DNA of 64,000 bases from Sulfotelmatobacter sp049792875 (lineage in GTDB: Bacteria; Acidobacteriota; Terriglobia; Terriglobales; Acidobacteriaceae). Location of the stretch: assembly GCA_049792875.1 (NCBI GenBank), contig JBARBI010000189.1, positions 43,540 through 107,539 on the forward strand. Direction: 5' to 3'. How positions within the stretch are numbered: the stretch's first letter is position 1; each line of letters starts with the position of its first letter. Position numbers and translations under genes: made by a program. The notes under the pieces are model-generated. The model saw only the letters and a program-made list of their open reading frames with translations. It was not told the DNA's origin and searched no databases. Positions 46,269-56,190 of this stretch are shown piece by piece.

Positions 46269-46287
46269 ACTAGTGAAATCCCTAGGT
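46269..46287. promoter_or_regulatory. Second palindromic motif, copy 2
   Basis: ACTAGTGAAATCCCTAGGT, between the receiver-domain gene and the 119-aa gene, about 60-75 bp before the receiver start. Confidence 0.5.
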
Positions 46288-46381
46288 GCAGGTGACACCG
46301 AAAGGAAAGGGCCCTTAGCCGCTTCGGTGGATGGGATTCACGCGGGGCGGTTCGAGAGCTAGGGCATAAGCCCTCAGCAGC

Positions 46382-46741
46382 TCACTCGATTGATGCGAGA
46401 ACCCACTGGACAACTGCTTGGTCGTCGTTCGATAAGTTGGGAAGCGTTGTTTTCAACGCTTGGAGCAGTTTGTCATCGAAGAGTTCAGCGCGTGGTTTCT
46501 CGCCACCCTTCTCGAACACCTCCCGGTACGCTCGTGCGAAAGCGACTGCCCCTGCTTGAGAGGCTAATGCGCACTCTCGAAAGGCTTCTATGACGAACCC
46601 GCCGCTTCTGGTGTCATGTCCACCCAAGGAGGCAAGTTCGACCCAATAACGATTCGCCACTTCAACATTCGTGGGGTCGGAATTGAGAGTCGCCTTGAGC
46701 TTCGCCAGTTTCTGTTGAATTGGATATTTGTCTTCCGTCAT
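46382..46741 (-). CDS. Hypothetical helical protein, 119 aa
   Basis: A hydrophilic protein with predicted helices (KYPIQQKLAKLKATLNSD, VEVANRYWVELASLG, AVAFARAYREVFEKGG, DKLLQALKTTLPNL). The N-terminal part is mildly reminiscent of a TPR helix pair. No signal or membrane segment is seen, and no family was recognised. The ribosome site is weak. Confidence 0.6.
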   Translation of the reverse strand: MTEDKYPIQQKLAKLKATLNSDPTNVEVANRYWVELASLGGHDTRSGGFVIEAFRECALASQAGAVAFARAYREVFEKGGEKPRAELFDDKLLQALKTTLPNLSNDDQAVVQWVLASIE

Positions 46742-47126
46742 GCCCCTGGGCTCATCGCTGAGTGCTTCAGTTTCGCACAGAGTACCCGATTCAGGAAATG
46801 CCTTGCTTCCAGCAGGACGGGCTCACAACTGAGCAACCACAGTTGTAATCACTGTTTCCGTCAACAACGACAGGCTCACGTTTTCGGGCGCCTTCCGCAC
46901 GGTAGACTTCCCCCCCCAAAAGCTCCCCTGAAGAACAACAAGAACGCACCCGCTGGGCTTGCGCAGTTGCTATGGACTGAGATCTGGAACTGGCAGAAAT
47001 GACAGTTCGCAGGCTACCCAGGTATCGCTAGCATGCCGATTAAGTTGCCCTCGATTTGGGACTCCGCGGACACGTGATGGTCCTAAGAAGGGGGCCCCTT
47101 ATCGTCGCCGCAGGAGCGCTGGTCTC
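46742..47126. other. Promoter region of the esterase gene
   Basis: 385 bp without a gene. It contains operator site 9 at 46989-47006. A candidate -10 box (TATCGCT, near 47023) and CAGGAG before the ATG at 47127 are visible. Confidence 0.45.
46989..47006 (+). promoter_or_regulatory. Operator-like palindrome, site 9 (esterase)
   Basis: ACTGGCAGAAATGACAGT followed by TCGCAGGC, the same flank as site 1. It is centred about 129 bp before the esterase start. Confidence 0.6.
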
Positions 47127-48224
47127 ATGCCAGACGCGACAGACCGGAATCTATATGCGCTGCGGGACACGCGCAGGCTGCGCGTGCGTGTCCACTATCC
47201 GAACAGCGTCGATCAAATGGTGCTGCGCACGGATCTGGATTGGGACAAGGACATCCTGCCCAGCACCGTTGATTTCGACGGGTCGTTCGCCGAATTCGAC
47301 TTCGAAATCCCCCATCCGTTCCTCTATGTGAAGCCCTGCCTGCGAACGCCCTCGGAGCTGCTATGGGCTACCGGCCCCAATAGTCTGACGGTTGCGACGT
47401 TGGAGGAGATCCGCAACATCTACCCCGCCTTTTACTCTGCCGAGCAAGGCAAAATCCTGGACTTGATCACCCTGGAATCCAAGATCCTGAACCGCCAACA
47501 TAGCCTCCGTGTTTACTTGCCTCCAGGTTACGACGAGAACACATGCCGCACGTTCCCGGTCATGTATATGCAGGACGGGCACAACTTGTTCTTTCCGCAA
47601 GAGGCTTTCATGGGACAGGACTGGGGCGTCGAAGACAAACTGGCCTTATTAAACGGAATGAATGCAATTGTGCAGATGATGATTGTCGGTATTTGTTCGG
47701 CGGATCGGATGCAGGAATATACCAGTCCGGGATATGAGCACTATGGCCGCTCGGTGGTCGAGGAGATCAAACCCTACATTGATTCTCACTTCCGCACACG
47801 CCCATGGCCCCGCGCCACCGGGGTCATGGGATCTTCTCTCGGGGGCGTCGTGTCGTTTTACATGGGTTGGCAATGGCCCGAGGTATTCGGAAATGTAGGT
47901 TGCCTGTCGAGCAGCTTCACACACAAGGACAATCTGGTAGATCGGGTGCTGCATGAGGAGCGCAGGGGTGTCCGCTTCTACCTCGACAGTGGCTGGCCGG
48001 GCGACAACTACGAGGTCGGGTTGGCGATGGCCGTGGCGCTAGCGGAGCGTGGATATCGTTACGGGCAAGATTTCATCTACTTTGCATTTCCCAATGCCGA
48101 ACATTCCGAGCAGGACTGGGGCCAGCGTCTGCACCTGCCGTTTCAATTTTTCGCAGGCGGACCCGCAGTAGTTTCCTTGCTCAAAGACGGCTCTGCGCGG
48201 CCAAACGTACCGTTGGTCTCCTGA
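47127..48224 (+). CDS. Esterase D/enterochelin-esterase-like hydrolase
   Basis: 365 aa from ATG 47127, with CAGGAG 9 nt upstream; the frame opens 168 bp earlier over the operator and is not coding there. Residues about 1-130 form an N-terminal beta domain. The alpha/beta hydrolase (PF00756) follows, with the nucleophile in GVMGSSLGGVVS, an acid in YLDSG and a His in NAEHSEQDW. Relatives hydrolyse siderophore esters, acetyl-xylan or other esters; the substrate here is unknown. There is no signal peptide. Confidence 0.85.
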   Translation: MPDATDRNLYALRDTRRLRVRVHYPNSVDQMVLRTDLDWDKDILPSTVDFDGSFAEFDFEIPHPFLYVKPCLRTPSELLWATGPNSLTVATLEEIRNIYPAFYSAEQGKILDLITLESKILNRQHSLRVYLPPGYDENTCRTFPVMYMQDGHNLFFPQEAFMGQDWGVEDKLALLNGMNAIVQMMIVGICSADRMQEYTSPGYEHYGRSVVEEIKPYIDSHFRTRPWPRATGVMGSSLGGVVSFYMGWQWPEVFGNVGCLSSSFTHKDNLVDRVLHEERRGVRFYLDSGWPGDNYEVGLAMAVALAERGYRYGQDFIYFAFPNAEHSEQDWGQRLHLPFQFFAGGPAVVSLLKDGSARPNVPLVS

Positions 48225-48523
48225 CACAACCCCTGAGCCACGCGCCGATGCGGTCCGCCATTGTGAACATCTCAGGACAGCCGGGTTTTTGTTGAAAAAT
48301 CGCCTCATTGACCTCGAAGTGATTCGCAGCGGTCGTGTGTGCGTTCGTCGACTCTGCTTCTCCTAGAATGCGGGCCGCGAAACGACGAACCTTGGCAGAT
48401 TCGTCCCGAGAGGCACCCCCCCAAGCACCATCGGAGCTGACTGTGAAGACTGACAGTTGTCTATCCGCATTCAATCGCCGAGACTGCTCGTGATTCGCGA
48501 TTGCCGCGTGAGTTGCCTGTTGC
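48225..48523. other. Intergenic region with operator
   Basis: 299 bp between the esterase and the membrane-protein gene. Only operator site 10 was recognised. Confidence 0.4.
48440..48457 (+). promoter_or_regulatory. Operator-like palindrome, site 10 (membrane protein)
   Basis: ACTGTGAAGACTGACAGT, one change from consensus in the left arm. Its centre is 75 bp before the ATG at 48524. Confidence 0.55.
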
Positions 48524-49198
48524 ATGAAGGAAACGATGGAAGAGGAGAGGATCCGCGCTGAATTGAAAGCTCCGCGCGCCGGTGCGATCGCCGGTATCGT
48601 GTTCTCGATCCTGCTCATCACCAGTCAGGCGCTCATCCGGGTTTCCGTCCCTGCTATGCCAGGAGATGTGGGGGCGTGGCTGTCCGCTGACGAGAAGAGT
48701 GTCCGTCTGGCCCTGATACTGCAACCATTCGCAGGGATCGCGTTCCTGTGGTTCATGGGGGTGCTGCGCGACCGAATGGGGGAACAAGAAGACCGCTTCT
48801 TTGCCACCGTGTTCCTCGGCAGCGGGCTCCTGTTTCTCGCCATGACCTTCGCCTCTTTGGCCATTGCCGGGGCATCCTTGACGGCCTACGCAGTGGTCGC
48901 AGGTAAACTGATGGATTCTGGCATCTACACGTTCGCCCGGGCCCTAGCCTACCAATTCGGAAGCGTCTTCGCAATAAAGATGGCGGGAGTATTCATGATG
49001 TCAACCTGCACGCTCGCGATCCGCATCGAGATTTTCCCGCGCTGGATGGCATTTCTCGGCTACGCGCTAGCAGTTTCGCTGCTTCTGAGCAGCCCGCATC
49101 TCTACTGGGCCCCGCTGATCTTCCCGTTATGGGTGCTCGTGATCAGCCTGTATATCCTCCTTGCAAATCTTCGGTCCAGTGCACGTGTGCGAAGCTGA
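48524..49198 (+). CDS. Hypothetical membrane protein, DUF4386-like
   Basis: 224 aa with about six hydrophobic helices (AIAGIVFSILLITSQALI, LALILQPFAGIAFLWFMGVL, ATVFLGSGLLFLAMTFASLAIAG, FAIKMAGVFMMSTCTLAI, MAFLGYALAVSLLLSS, LIFPLWVLVISLYILLA). The layout resembles DUF4386-type proteins. No active site is seen. A short charged N-terminus (MKETMEEERIRAELK) precedes the first helix. Confidence 0.75.
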   Translation: MKETMEEERIRAELKAPRAGAIAGIVFSILLITSQALIRVSVPAMPGDVGAWLSADEKSVRLALILQPFAGIAFLWFMGVLRDRMGEQEDRFFATVFLGSGLLFLAMTFASLAIAGASLTAYAVVAGKLMDSGIYTFARALAYQFGSVFAIKMAGVFMMSTCTLAIRIEIFPRWMAFLGYALAVSLLLSSPHLYWAPLIFPLWVLVISLYILLANLRSSARVRS

Positions 49199-49726
49199 AA
49201 TTGCGACGTCAGCAGTTTTCAGACATAGAACAGGTCAATGGTTGAAATTATGTATGGCCCGCCGCTCGAGTGCAAGAAGAATTGGGTTAGACGAAAAGCA
49301 GTCTGCGAAAATGTATCCGGCCTCCGGCCTCGAGTGGAAAGTTCTCTCCCGGCGCATGATGATGATCCGCGCGTGCCCGTCCTTGTTACCGCGTTACCGC
49401 GACGGTCATGAATGACCCGTATTTCAACGCAGGTTATCGGCACGCCATGCGACCGTGTTTCCGCTCTTCCTGTTCCTCTGCAAACTTTTCAGAAGCGAAC
49501 TTCAAGTCACTCATCTAGCGGTCAAGTGCAAAGGCAGAAATCGGGTGATAGTTTTCTCGGCTCGATAACACTGCCCAACTGATCCGGGCTGGCTTGCACG
49601 TTGCGGGCGGCTCTAGCTTCCAAGCCCTTCATCCACTGTCCCAGATACGATCCTTCGCGTTTAGCGCGTGACACCACAGCCCGGGCCCCGTGGATGAACA
49701 TCTTCTGCAGATGGAGACTGCCCGTA

Positions 49727-49744
49727 ACTAGGGAAATCCCCAGT
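49727..49744. promoter_or_regulatory. Second palindromic motif, copy 3
   Basis: ACTAGGGAAATCCCCAGT, one change from copy 1 within the palindrome. It lies upstream of operator site 11. Confidence 0.45.
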
Positions 49745-49784
49745 AGACTGCGCGCGGTAAGAACAGTAGTGTTCGAATCGAGCA

Positions 49785-49802
49785 GCTGTCAATACTGCCA
49801 GT
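49785..49802 (+). promoter_or_regulatory. Operator-like palindrome, site 11 (MscS gene)
   Basis: GCTGTCAATACTGCCAGT followed by TCACAGGC. It is centred about 129 bp before the TTG start at 49923. Confidence 0.6.
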
Positions 49803-49922
49803 TCACAGGCTGCTTGGTTGGCTGTTGACTTGATATTGGGCACGTCGAGGTTCGGGATCTTGTGCCAGGCTACGCACACGCTCAAGTCCAATTTCTCGCA
49901 ATGTGCGGAAGGAGGGCGGTGC

Positions 49923-51647
49923 TTGCATAGCGATAAAGTGCGTCGCACGCGAGTCATTTTGTTGCGAAAGGACCGGGCGCGCCTGTGCACTCGCAGCTGC
50001 TTGCTTTCCTTGGTCTTGCTGTTTTGCGCTCCTGCGTGGGCTCAGCTTGGCAACCCGGTCCCTGCCCCAACTGCAGCTCAACCGGAGCTTCCGAAAGACG
50101 CTCTTGGCCGCACCACCCCACAAGGGACGGTCATGGGGTTCCTGATTGCCGCTCGCAAGGACGATTACGAGCTCGCGGCCCGGTATCTAAACACTCGGCT
50201 TCGGGGCGAACGAGCCACGACCCTCGCTCGTCAGCTCTACGCCGTTCTCGATCGTCGCTTGCCCCCGAAACTCAATCAGCTCAGCGACAAGCCCGAGGGC
50301 TCGCGCACTGACCTGCTGAATCCCGAGCAGGAACTCGTGGGAACCATCAACAGCGACACTCGCAAAGTGGACATATTCGTCGAACGCGTGGATCGCGGGA
50401 AATCCGGATCTGTGTGGCTGTTCTCCAGCAAGACCCTGGAGGCCATTCCGGGCCTATATGAGGAAATCAACGTCGCGCCCCTGGATAGTATTCTCCCGGA
50501 AGTACTGGTGAATGTTCGATTCTTGGATATCCCCCTGTTTGAATGGCTCGCCGTTTTTGTGGGGATGCCGCTCTTCTACTTCCTCACAATTCTGCTGAAC
50601 CGCCTTCTCCGGCTCCTAGTGACCTGGTTGCGCCGACGTCTGCAAAGGAAGCCGGATCTGCGTGTACCCGATATCTTGCCCATGCCGGTTCGCCTTCTCC
50701 TGCTGGCTGGGGGCATTCACTGGACAAGTTCCAAGGTCGGCCTTCCGCTGTTGGCAAGGCAGTTCTGGGCCGGCACGGCCGCGGTCATTACCATCGCTGC
50801 CAGCGTCTGGCTGTTTATTCTTTTCGCCAGCTGGGGCGAGGAATATATCAGTCGCTCTCTCGCAAGTCGCAACCTTACCGGAGCCACTTCGATGCTGCGG
50901 CTCGCCGGCTGGGGCGTCGACCTGCTGATCATTTTCGCGGGCTTGCTGGTGACCCTGCGCTACTTCGGAGTCAACCCAACCGGCGCACTGGCCGGTCTCG
51001 GCGTTGGTGGTATCGCGGTCGCCCTCGCGGCGCAGAAGACACTGGAAAACGTGCTCGGCGGCGTCTCCCTCATCTTTGACCAAGCGGTGCACGTGGGTGA
51101 CGTTCTGAAGGTCGGTGACACGCTGGGGACAGTCAGGGAAATCGGCCTCCGGTCGACCCGCATCCTGACTCTCGACCGAACCCTGGTCAGTGTTCCGAAC
51201 GGGCAAATCGCCACCATGACCCTCGAGACTCTCTCCGCCAGAGATAAGTTTTGGCTTCACCCCATCCTCGGCCTGCGCTACGACACCACCTCGCAACAGA
51301 TGCAAGCCTTCCTCGATGGCATCCGCAACCTGCTGAAGGAATGTAGGCATGTCGAACCCGGCTCGGTTCGCGTGCGCTTCCTGCGTTTCGGTCCCTCTTC
51401 TCTGGACGTGGAGGTTTTCGCATACGTGATGGCCCAGGATTGGAGCCAGTTCCTCGAAATCCAGGAAGAACTTCAACTCCACATGATGGAGTGTGTCGAG
51501 TCGACTGGAGTTCAGATTGCGCTTCCGGGGCAGAACATACAGCTCTCGGCGCCTTTTTTTTCCCGCGAGACCGGTATGCAGGCACTGCTCAAAACGCCAG
51601 TTCCGGAGACGCAGCCTATTAATGAGGCAGCAGTCAAATCCGCATGA
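49923..51647 (+). CDS. MscS-family mechanosensitive channel with signal peptide
   Basis: About 574 aa from TTG 49923, with GGAAGGAGGG 5 nt upstream, followed by a signal peptide ending LLFCAPAWAQ. Residues to about 195 form a periplasmic domain, then come membrane helices. The MscS pore helix and upper beta domain are plain: GALAGLGVGGIAVALAAQKTLENVLGGVSLIFDQAVHVGD, then DRTLVSVPNGQIA. The C-terminal vestibule domain follows. The channel opens on membrane tension to release solutes in osmotic downshock. It starts a run with the GH63 and GH13 genes (21-bp gap to GH63). Confidence 0.93.
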   Translation: MHSDKVRRTRVILLRKDRARLCTRSCLLSLVLLFCAPAWAQLGNPVPAPTAAQPELPKDALGRTTPQGTVMGFLIAARKDDYELAARYLNTRLRGERATTLARQLYAVLDRRLPPKLNQLSDKPEGSRTDLLNPEQELVGTINSDTRKVDIFVERVDRGKSGSVWLFSSKTLEAIPGLYEEINVAPLDSILPEVLVNVRFLDIPLFEWLAVFVGMPLFYFLTILLNRLLRLLVTWLRRRLQRKPDLRVPDILPMPVRLLLLAGGIHWTSSKVGLPLLARQFWAGTAAVITIAASVWLFILFASWGEEYISRSLASRNLTGATSMLRLAGWGVDLLIIFAGLLVTLRYFGVNPTGALAGLGVGGIAVALAAQKTLENVLGGVSLIFDQAVHVGDVLKVGDTLGTVREIGLRSTRILTLDRTLVSVPNGQIATMTLETLSARDKFWLHPILGLRYDTTSQQMQAFLDGIRNLLKECRHVEPGSVRVRFLRFGPSSLDVEVFAYVMAQDWSQFLEIQEELQLHMMECVESTGVQIALPGQNIQLSAPFFSRETGMQALLKTPVPETQPINEAAVKSA

Positions 51648-51668
51648 AGATATGAGAAGGAGTCCGCC

Positions 51669-54380
51669 ATGACACAAGAAGCGTTACGTTTGCAGGAAGC
51701 CAAAAAGGGTACTTCTAGCTGGAAAAAGTGGGGACCCTACCTCAGCGAACGACAGTGGGGAACGGTTCGTGAGGACTATAGCGAAGGGGGCGACGCCTGG
51801 GATTATTTCACCCACGATCAGGCCCGCTCCCGTGCCTATCACTGGGGCGAAGACGGCATCGCTGGCGTTAGCGACGAAAATCAGATTCTCTGTTTTGCCC
51901 TGGCGCTGTGGAATGGCGCGGATCCGATCCTGAAAGAGCGCATGTTCGGACTCACGAATAGCGAAGGCAACCATGGCGAGGACGTGAAGGAATACTATTT
52001 CTACCTCGACAGCACCCCCACGCACTCCTATATGAAGTACCTGTACAAGTACCCGCAAGCGGCGTTTCCCTACCGCGATCTCATTGAAACGAACAAGCGG
52101 CGCAATCGCAACGACATGGAATATGAGCTCCTGGATACAGGGATCTTCAATGACGACCGCTACTTTGACGTGTTTGTCGAGTACGCCAAGGAATCGGCAG
52201 AAGACGTCCTGATCCGGATTACGGTTGCGAACCGTGGGCCGCAAAAGGCCAGCGTCACCGTGTTGCCGACCTTGTGGTTCCGCAACACCTGGTCGTGGGG
52301 CAAAAATTCTGTCAAACCGCTCCTGGAGCAGAAACCCGGGGCCGGCGACACGTCGGTGATTGCCGCTTCCCATCCCGACCTGGGCGTCCGCTATCTCTAT
52401 TGCGAAGGTTCCGTGCCTCTGCTCTTCACGGAGAACGAGACGAATCAGGAGCGCGTGTTCGGCCAGCCCAACCCCACACCGTATGTGAAGGATGGAATCA
52501 ACGAATACGTCGTGCAGGGCCACGCTGACAAAGTGAATCCGAAGAAGACGGGGACCAAAGCGTGCCCGCATTACCAATTGGAGGTGCCGGCCGGAGAGAG
52601 TCGAGTGATCCGGCTGCGCCTGACGCCGACGGCTCCAGGCGCCAGCAACAAAGAGGGGGCGTTCGGAGACCGCTTCGACCAGATCATAGCGTCGCGCTTG
52701 AAAGAAGCCGACGAGTTCTATGCGTCCATCACGCCGCAGTCGGTGAGCGAAGACGCCGCCATGGTGATGCGGCAAGCACTAGCCGGCATGTTGTGGAGCA
52801 AGCAGTACTACGGTTACGACGTCGAGCACTGGAGCAAGGAACGTCCCGGACAAAAATACCAGGGCCGGAATCGTGAGTGGACTCACCTCGAGAATGCTCA
52901 CGTGATCTCGATGCCGGATAAGTGGGAGTACCCATGGTACGCAGCTTGGGACCTGGCATTTCACAATATCGCTCTGACCATGGTGGATCTGGACTTCGCG
53001 AAGCAGCAGATGCTCCTGCTACTGGACGATGACTACCTGCATCCGAATGGCCAGCTTCCGGCCTACGAGTGGAACTTTAGCGACGTCAACCCGCCGGTGC
53101 ATGCGTGGGCCGCGCGGTACGTCTACGAAACCGAAAAGAGTGCCGTGGGCAAAGGCGACCTGAAGTTTCTCAAGCAGATCTTTCAAAAGCTGGTGGTGAA
53201 TTTCAACTGGTGGGTGAACCGCAAAGACCCCAGCGGGAAGAACATCTTCGGGGGAGGCTTCCTCGGGCTGGACAACATCGGCGTGTTCGACCGGAGTGCC
53301 CCGCTCCCCACGGGCGGTCATCTGGAACAGGCGGATGGCACCGCGTGGATGGCCTTCTTCTGCCAGTGCATGTTGCAGATCGCCATCGAAATCGCGATGC
53401 ACGATCCCGCTTATGAGCCGATGGTGGTGACGTTCTCCAAACAGTTCCTTTCGATCGCCTCAGCCATGGACCATATGGGGGATGAGAACGAGAGCATGTG
53501 GGATGAGGAAGACGGGTTCTATTACGACCTCCTCAAGCTACCGGACGGGACATCGACCCGTTTGAAGGTGCGGTCGCTGGTTGGCCTGTTACCCATCTGC
53601 GCCGCAACGGTATTCCACGGGGAAGTCAGGAAAAGCATGCCGGAGGCTTACGCGAAGGTGGGCACCTTCCTGGAAAAACACCCCCAAATGGCCAAATCGA
53701 TGTCTCTCGAATCTGTGATGAAAGATGGCGTGGGTGGCACGCGCCTGCTGGACTTGATGACGCAACGGAAGTACCGCCGCGTGTTATCGAAGATGCTGGA
53801 TGAGTCGGAGTTCCTCAGTCCGTACGGCATTCGGTCCGTCTCCCGCTACCATCTGGAGCACCCCTATGTCTTCACCGCGGGCGGCCAGGAGTTCCGGGTG
53901 CAATATGCGCCAGCGGAATCGGACAGCGGCATGTTCGGCGGAAACTCCAACTGGCGCGGACCGGTCTGGATGCCGATCAACGTGCTGCTGATACGGGCCC
54001 TGGTAAATCTGTACGAATACTACGGGGACGATTTTCGGGTGGAATGCCCGACGGGTTCTGGGAAGTTGATGAACCTGTTTGAGGTCGCCCAGGAGCTCAA
54101 CCACCGCCTGCAGCGCATTTTCGTGCGCGATGCGAATGGTCGTCGCCCGGTCTTTGGCGGAACGGATAAGTTCCAGAACGATCCTTACTGGAAGGATTGC
54201 ATCCTGTTCTACGAGTATATCCATGGCGACAACGGCGCCGGGATCGGGGCGAGCCACCAGACCGGCTGGACGGGCACGATCGCCAAGGTGATCCAAGCCT
54301 TCGGACACTTGACGAAGGCCGATGTTCTGGCGGAGTTTAGGCCCTCGAAGCCAGTGCCTGTCGCGAAACCCGTAGCCTAG
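51669..54380 (+). CDS. GH63-family glucosidase
   Basis: 903 aa, AGAAGGAG before the ATG. The N-terminal beta-sandwich region (WGPYLSERQWGTVREDYS, WGEDGIAGVSDENQ) and the (alpha/alpha)6 catalytic domain (WEYPWYAAWDLAFHNIALTMVD, NGQLPAYEWNFSDVNPPVHAWA, FGGNSNWRGPVWMPINVLLIRAL) match bacterial GH63 proteins, relatives of processing alpha-glucosidase I. There is no signal peptide, so it is cytoplasmic. It probably cleaves alpha-glucosides or glucosylglycerate-type compatible solutes, but the substrate is open. Confidence 0.9.
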   Translation: MTQEALRLQEAKKGTSSWKKWGPYLSERQWGTVREDYSEGGDAWDYFTHDQARSRAYHWGEDGIAGVSDENQILCFALALWNGADPILKERMFGLTNSEGNHGEDVKEYYFYLDSTPTHSYMKYLYKYPQAAFPYRDLIETNKRRNRNDMEYELLDTGIFNDDRYFDVFVEYAKESAEDVLIRITVANRGPQKASVTVLPTLWFRNTWSWGKNSVKPLLEQKPGAGDTSVIAASHPDLGVRYLYCEGSVPLLFTENETNQERVFGQPNPTPYVKDGINEYVVQGHADKVNPKKTGTKACPHYQLEVPAGESRVIRLRLTPTAPGASNKEGAFGDRFDQIIASRLKEADEFYASITPQSVSEDAAMVMRQALAGMLWSKQYYGYDVEHWSKERPGQKYQGRNREWTHLENAHVISMPDKWEYPWYAAWDLAFHNIALTMVDLDFAKQQMLLLLDDDYLHPNGQLPAYEWNFSDVNPPVHAWAARYVYETEKSAVGKGDLKFLKQIFQKLVVNFNWWVNRKDPSGKNIFGGGFLGLDNIGVFDRSAPLPTGGHLEQADGTAWMAFFCQCMLQIAIEIAMHDPAYEPMVVTFSKQFLSIASAMDHMGDENESMWDEEDGFYYDLLKLPDGTSTRLKVRSLVGLLPICAATVFHGEVRKSMPEAYAKVGTFLEKHPQMAKSMSLESVMKDGVGGTRLLDLMTQRKYRRVLSKMLDESEFLSPYGIRSVSRYHLEHPYVFTAGGQEFRVQYAPAESDSGMFGGNSNWRGPVWMPINVLLIRALVNLYEYYGDDFRVECPTGSGKLMNLFEVAQELNHRLQRIFVRDANGRRPVFGGTDKFQNDPYWKDCILFYEYIHGDNGAGIGASHQTGWTGTIAKVIQAFGHLTKADVLAEFRPSKPVPVAKPVA

Positions 54381-54510
54381 CGATCGGTCACAGATCCTCG
54401 CCGGCGCTATGACTCTATCTGGAGTGATCCAACGCCTGAGTTGTTGGGAAGCGGGCGGGATCGAGGCCGTCGGGCCACTTCGCGGTACGTATTTCTACGA
54501 ACGGATTCAC

Positions 54511-54526
54511 TGCCGCAATTGCGGCA
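54511..54526. promoter_or_regulatory. Perfect 16-bp palindrome before the GH13 gene
   Basis: TGCCGCAATTGCGGCA, 38 bp before the ATG at 54564. There is no T-run, so it is more likely an operator than a terminator. Confidence 0.4.
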
Positions 54527-54563
54527 GGCATTTGCAAGCGAGAAACCGAAAGAGACGATAACT

Positions 54564-56072
54564 ATGTCCATCTGGCCGCAATATCCCACCTTGTACGAAA
54601 TCAATACCTGGGTTTGGCTCTCTGAGCTCAGCCTGAAAACTGGAACCACCGTTGACTTGAGCTCCGTGCCCTCAGCCGAATGGGACGCCATCGCCAAGTT
54701 CGGTTTCGATGCCGTCTGGTTCATGGGGGTCTGGGAGCGAAGTCCTGCAGGCATTGCAATTGCTAATAAGAATAGTGGACTGCTCGATGATTTCCGTCGA
54801 GCTCTGCCGGACTTTAAGCCAGAAGACAATGTCGGCTCTCCCTACTGCATCAGACGCTACGTGGTTGACGAACACCTCGGAGGTCCCAAAGGTCTTGCTG
54901 CTGCCCGTCGGGAACTCGCGAAGCGGGGTATGAAATTGCTCTTGGATTTCGTACCGAACCACGTTGCGCCGGATCACCCGTGGGTCACCGAGCACCCCGA
55001 GTATTTCATTCGCGGGACTGTCGAGGATGCCGGCAAGGATCCGGCGTCCTACGTTGAGGTGCAAGGAAGTATCTGCGCGTGCGGACGGGATCCTTACTTT
55101 CCTGCATGGCCAGATGTGCTGCAGCTCAATGCGTTTCAGCCTGGGCTTCGGCAGGCAGTGATTGAAACTGTCTCGAGCATTGCGGCTCAGTGTGATGGCG
55201 TCCGTTGCGACATGGCCATGCTTCTGCTGAACCAGATCTTCGAACGCACGTGGGGCAGTCGGGCAGGGCAACGGCCGTGGACGGAATACTGGGGTGACCT
55301 GATCCCTGCCGTCAAGAGCGCGTCTCCGAACTTCTGCTTTATTGCCGAGGCGTACTGGGACCTGGAGTGGGAACTGCAGCAGCATGGCTTCGACTTCTGC
55401 TACGACAAGCGGCTCTATGATCGGCTGGAGCATGACAATGCGGAGAAGGTTCGGCTTCATCTCTGTGCTGACCTTGCCTACCAAAAGAAGCTGCTCCGTT
55501 TCCTCGAGAACCACGATGAACCTCGGGCCGCGGCGACGTTTTCGCCGGCAAAGGAGCAGGCAGCTGCAGTCACCACATCTTCACTCCCGGGAGCAAGACT
55601 CTTCCACGAAGGACAATTCGAGGGCAGAACGGTACGGTTACCGGTCTTTCTGGGGAGACGCCCCGTAGAGCCCGTAAACAAAGCATCGCAGGCCTTCTAC
55701 GTCAAGCTCCTGGCTGCCATCAATGCCCCGATATTTCGCGAGGGTGAATGGAAGCTGTGCGAACGCAGTGGATGGCCCGACAATCAAAGTTGTCAAAACC
55801 TGGTGGCTTGGAGCTGGGTCAAAGACGATGACCGGCGTCTGATTGCAGTCAATCTAAGCGATAACGCTGTTCAAGCCCGTGTGCGAGTCCCGTGGGAAGA
55901 AGTGCGAGGGGAAACCTGGCATTTGACTGATGCCCTTTCGGATGCGAGCTACGCCCGCGACGGGAATGAGATGGCGGCTTCCGGGTTGTACGTCGAATTG
56001 GAACCCTGGAGTTTCTGTTTCTTCCAGTATCACCTCGCCGCTCAAGGGATCACCAGGAGCCCAGCAGCCTAG
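54564..56072 (+). CDS. GH13-family alpha-amylase-like enzyme
   Basis: About 502 aa from ATG 54564. The catalytic barrel is complete: LLLDFVPNHVAPDHPW (region I, 126-140), GVRCDMAML with nucleophile D216, CFIAEAYWD with acid/base E262, FLENHDEPR with D318. The C-terminal beta domain follows. There is no signal peptide, so the substrate is intracellular, perhaps glycogen, trehalose or a glucosylated solute. The neighbouring GH63 gene suggests both act on stored alpha-glucans or osmolytes. The region before the start (183 bp) holds the palindrome at 54511. Confidence 0.9.
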   Translation: MSIWPQYPTLYEINTWVWLSELSLKTGTTVDLSSVPSAEWDAIAKFGFDAVWFMGVWERSPAGIAIANKNSGLLDDFRRALPDFKPEDNVGSPYCIRRYVVDEHLGGPKGLAAARRELAKRGMKLLLDFVPNHVAPDHPWVTEHPEYFIRGTVEDAGKDPASYVEVQGSICACGRDPYFPAWPDVLQLNAFQPGLRQAVIETVSSIAAQCDGVRCDMAMLLLNQIFERTWGSRAGQRPWTEYWGDLIPAVKSASPNFCFIAEAYWDLEWELQQHGFDFCYDKRLYDRLEHDNAEKVRLHLCADLAYQKKLLRFLENHDEPRAAATFSPAKEQAAAVTTSSLPGARLFHEGQFEGRTVRLPVFLGRRPVEPVNKASQAFYVKLLAAINAPIFREGEWKLCERSGWPDNQSCQNLVAWSWVKDDDRRLIAVNLSDNAVQARVRVPWEEVRGETWHLTDALSDASYARDGNEMAASGLYVELEPWSFCFFQYHLAAQGITRSPAA

Positions 56073-56190
56073 CTGGCTGCACTGGGCAATGCCTGCAAAA
56101 ATGAGCGATGCGAATGATTCGCAACTGCGACGGAACTGGAGGGCCAAGCTATTGATCCCATCGAGCGGCGTTCTCAAACTAATCGCCGTC

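Larger units (their letters stand above)
49199..49922. other. Regulatory stretch upstream of the MscS gene
   Basis: 724 bp with no convincing gene. The 3' part holds the second palindromic motif (49727) and operator site 11 (49785), 58 bp apart, then GGAAGGAGGG before the TTG start at 49923. Confidence 0.5.
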
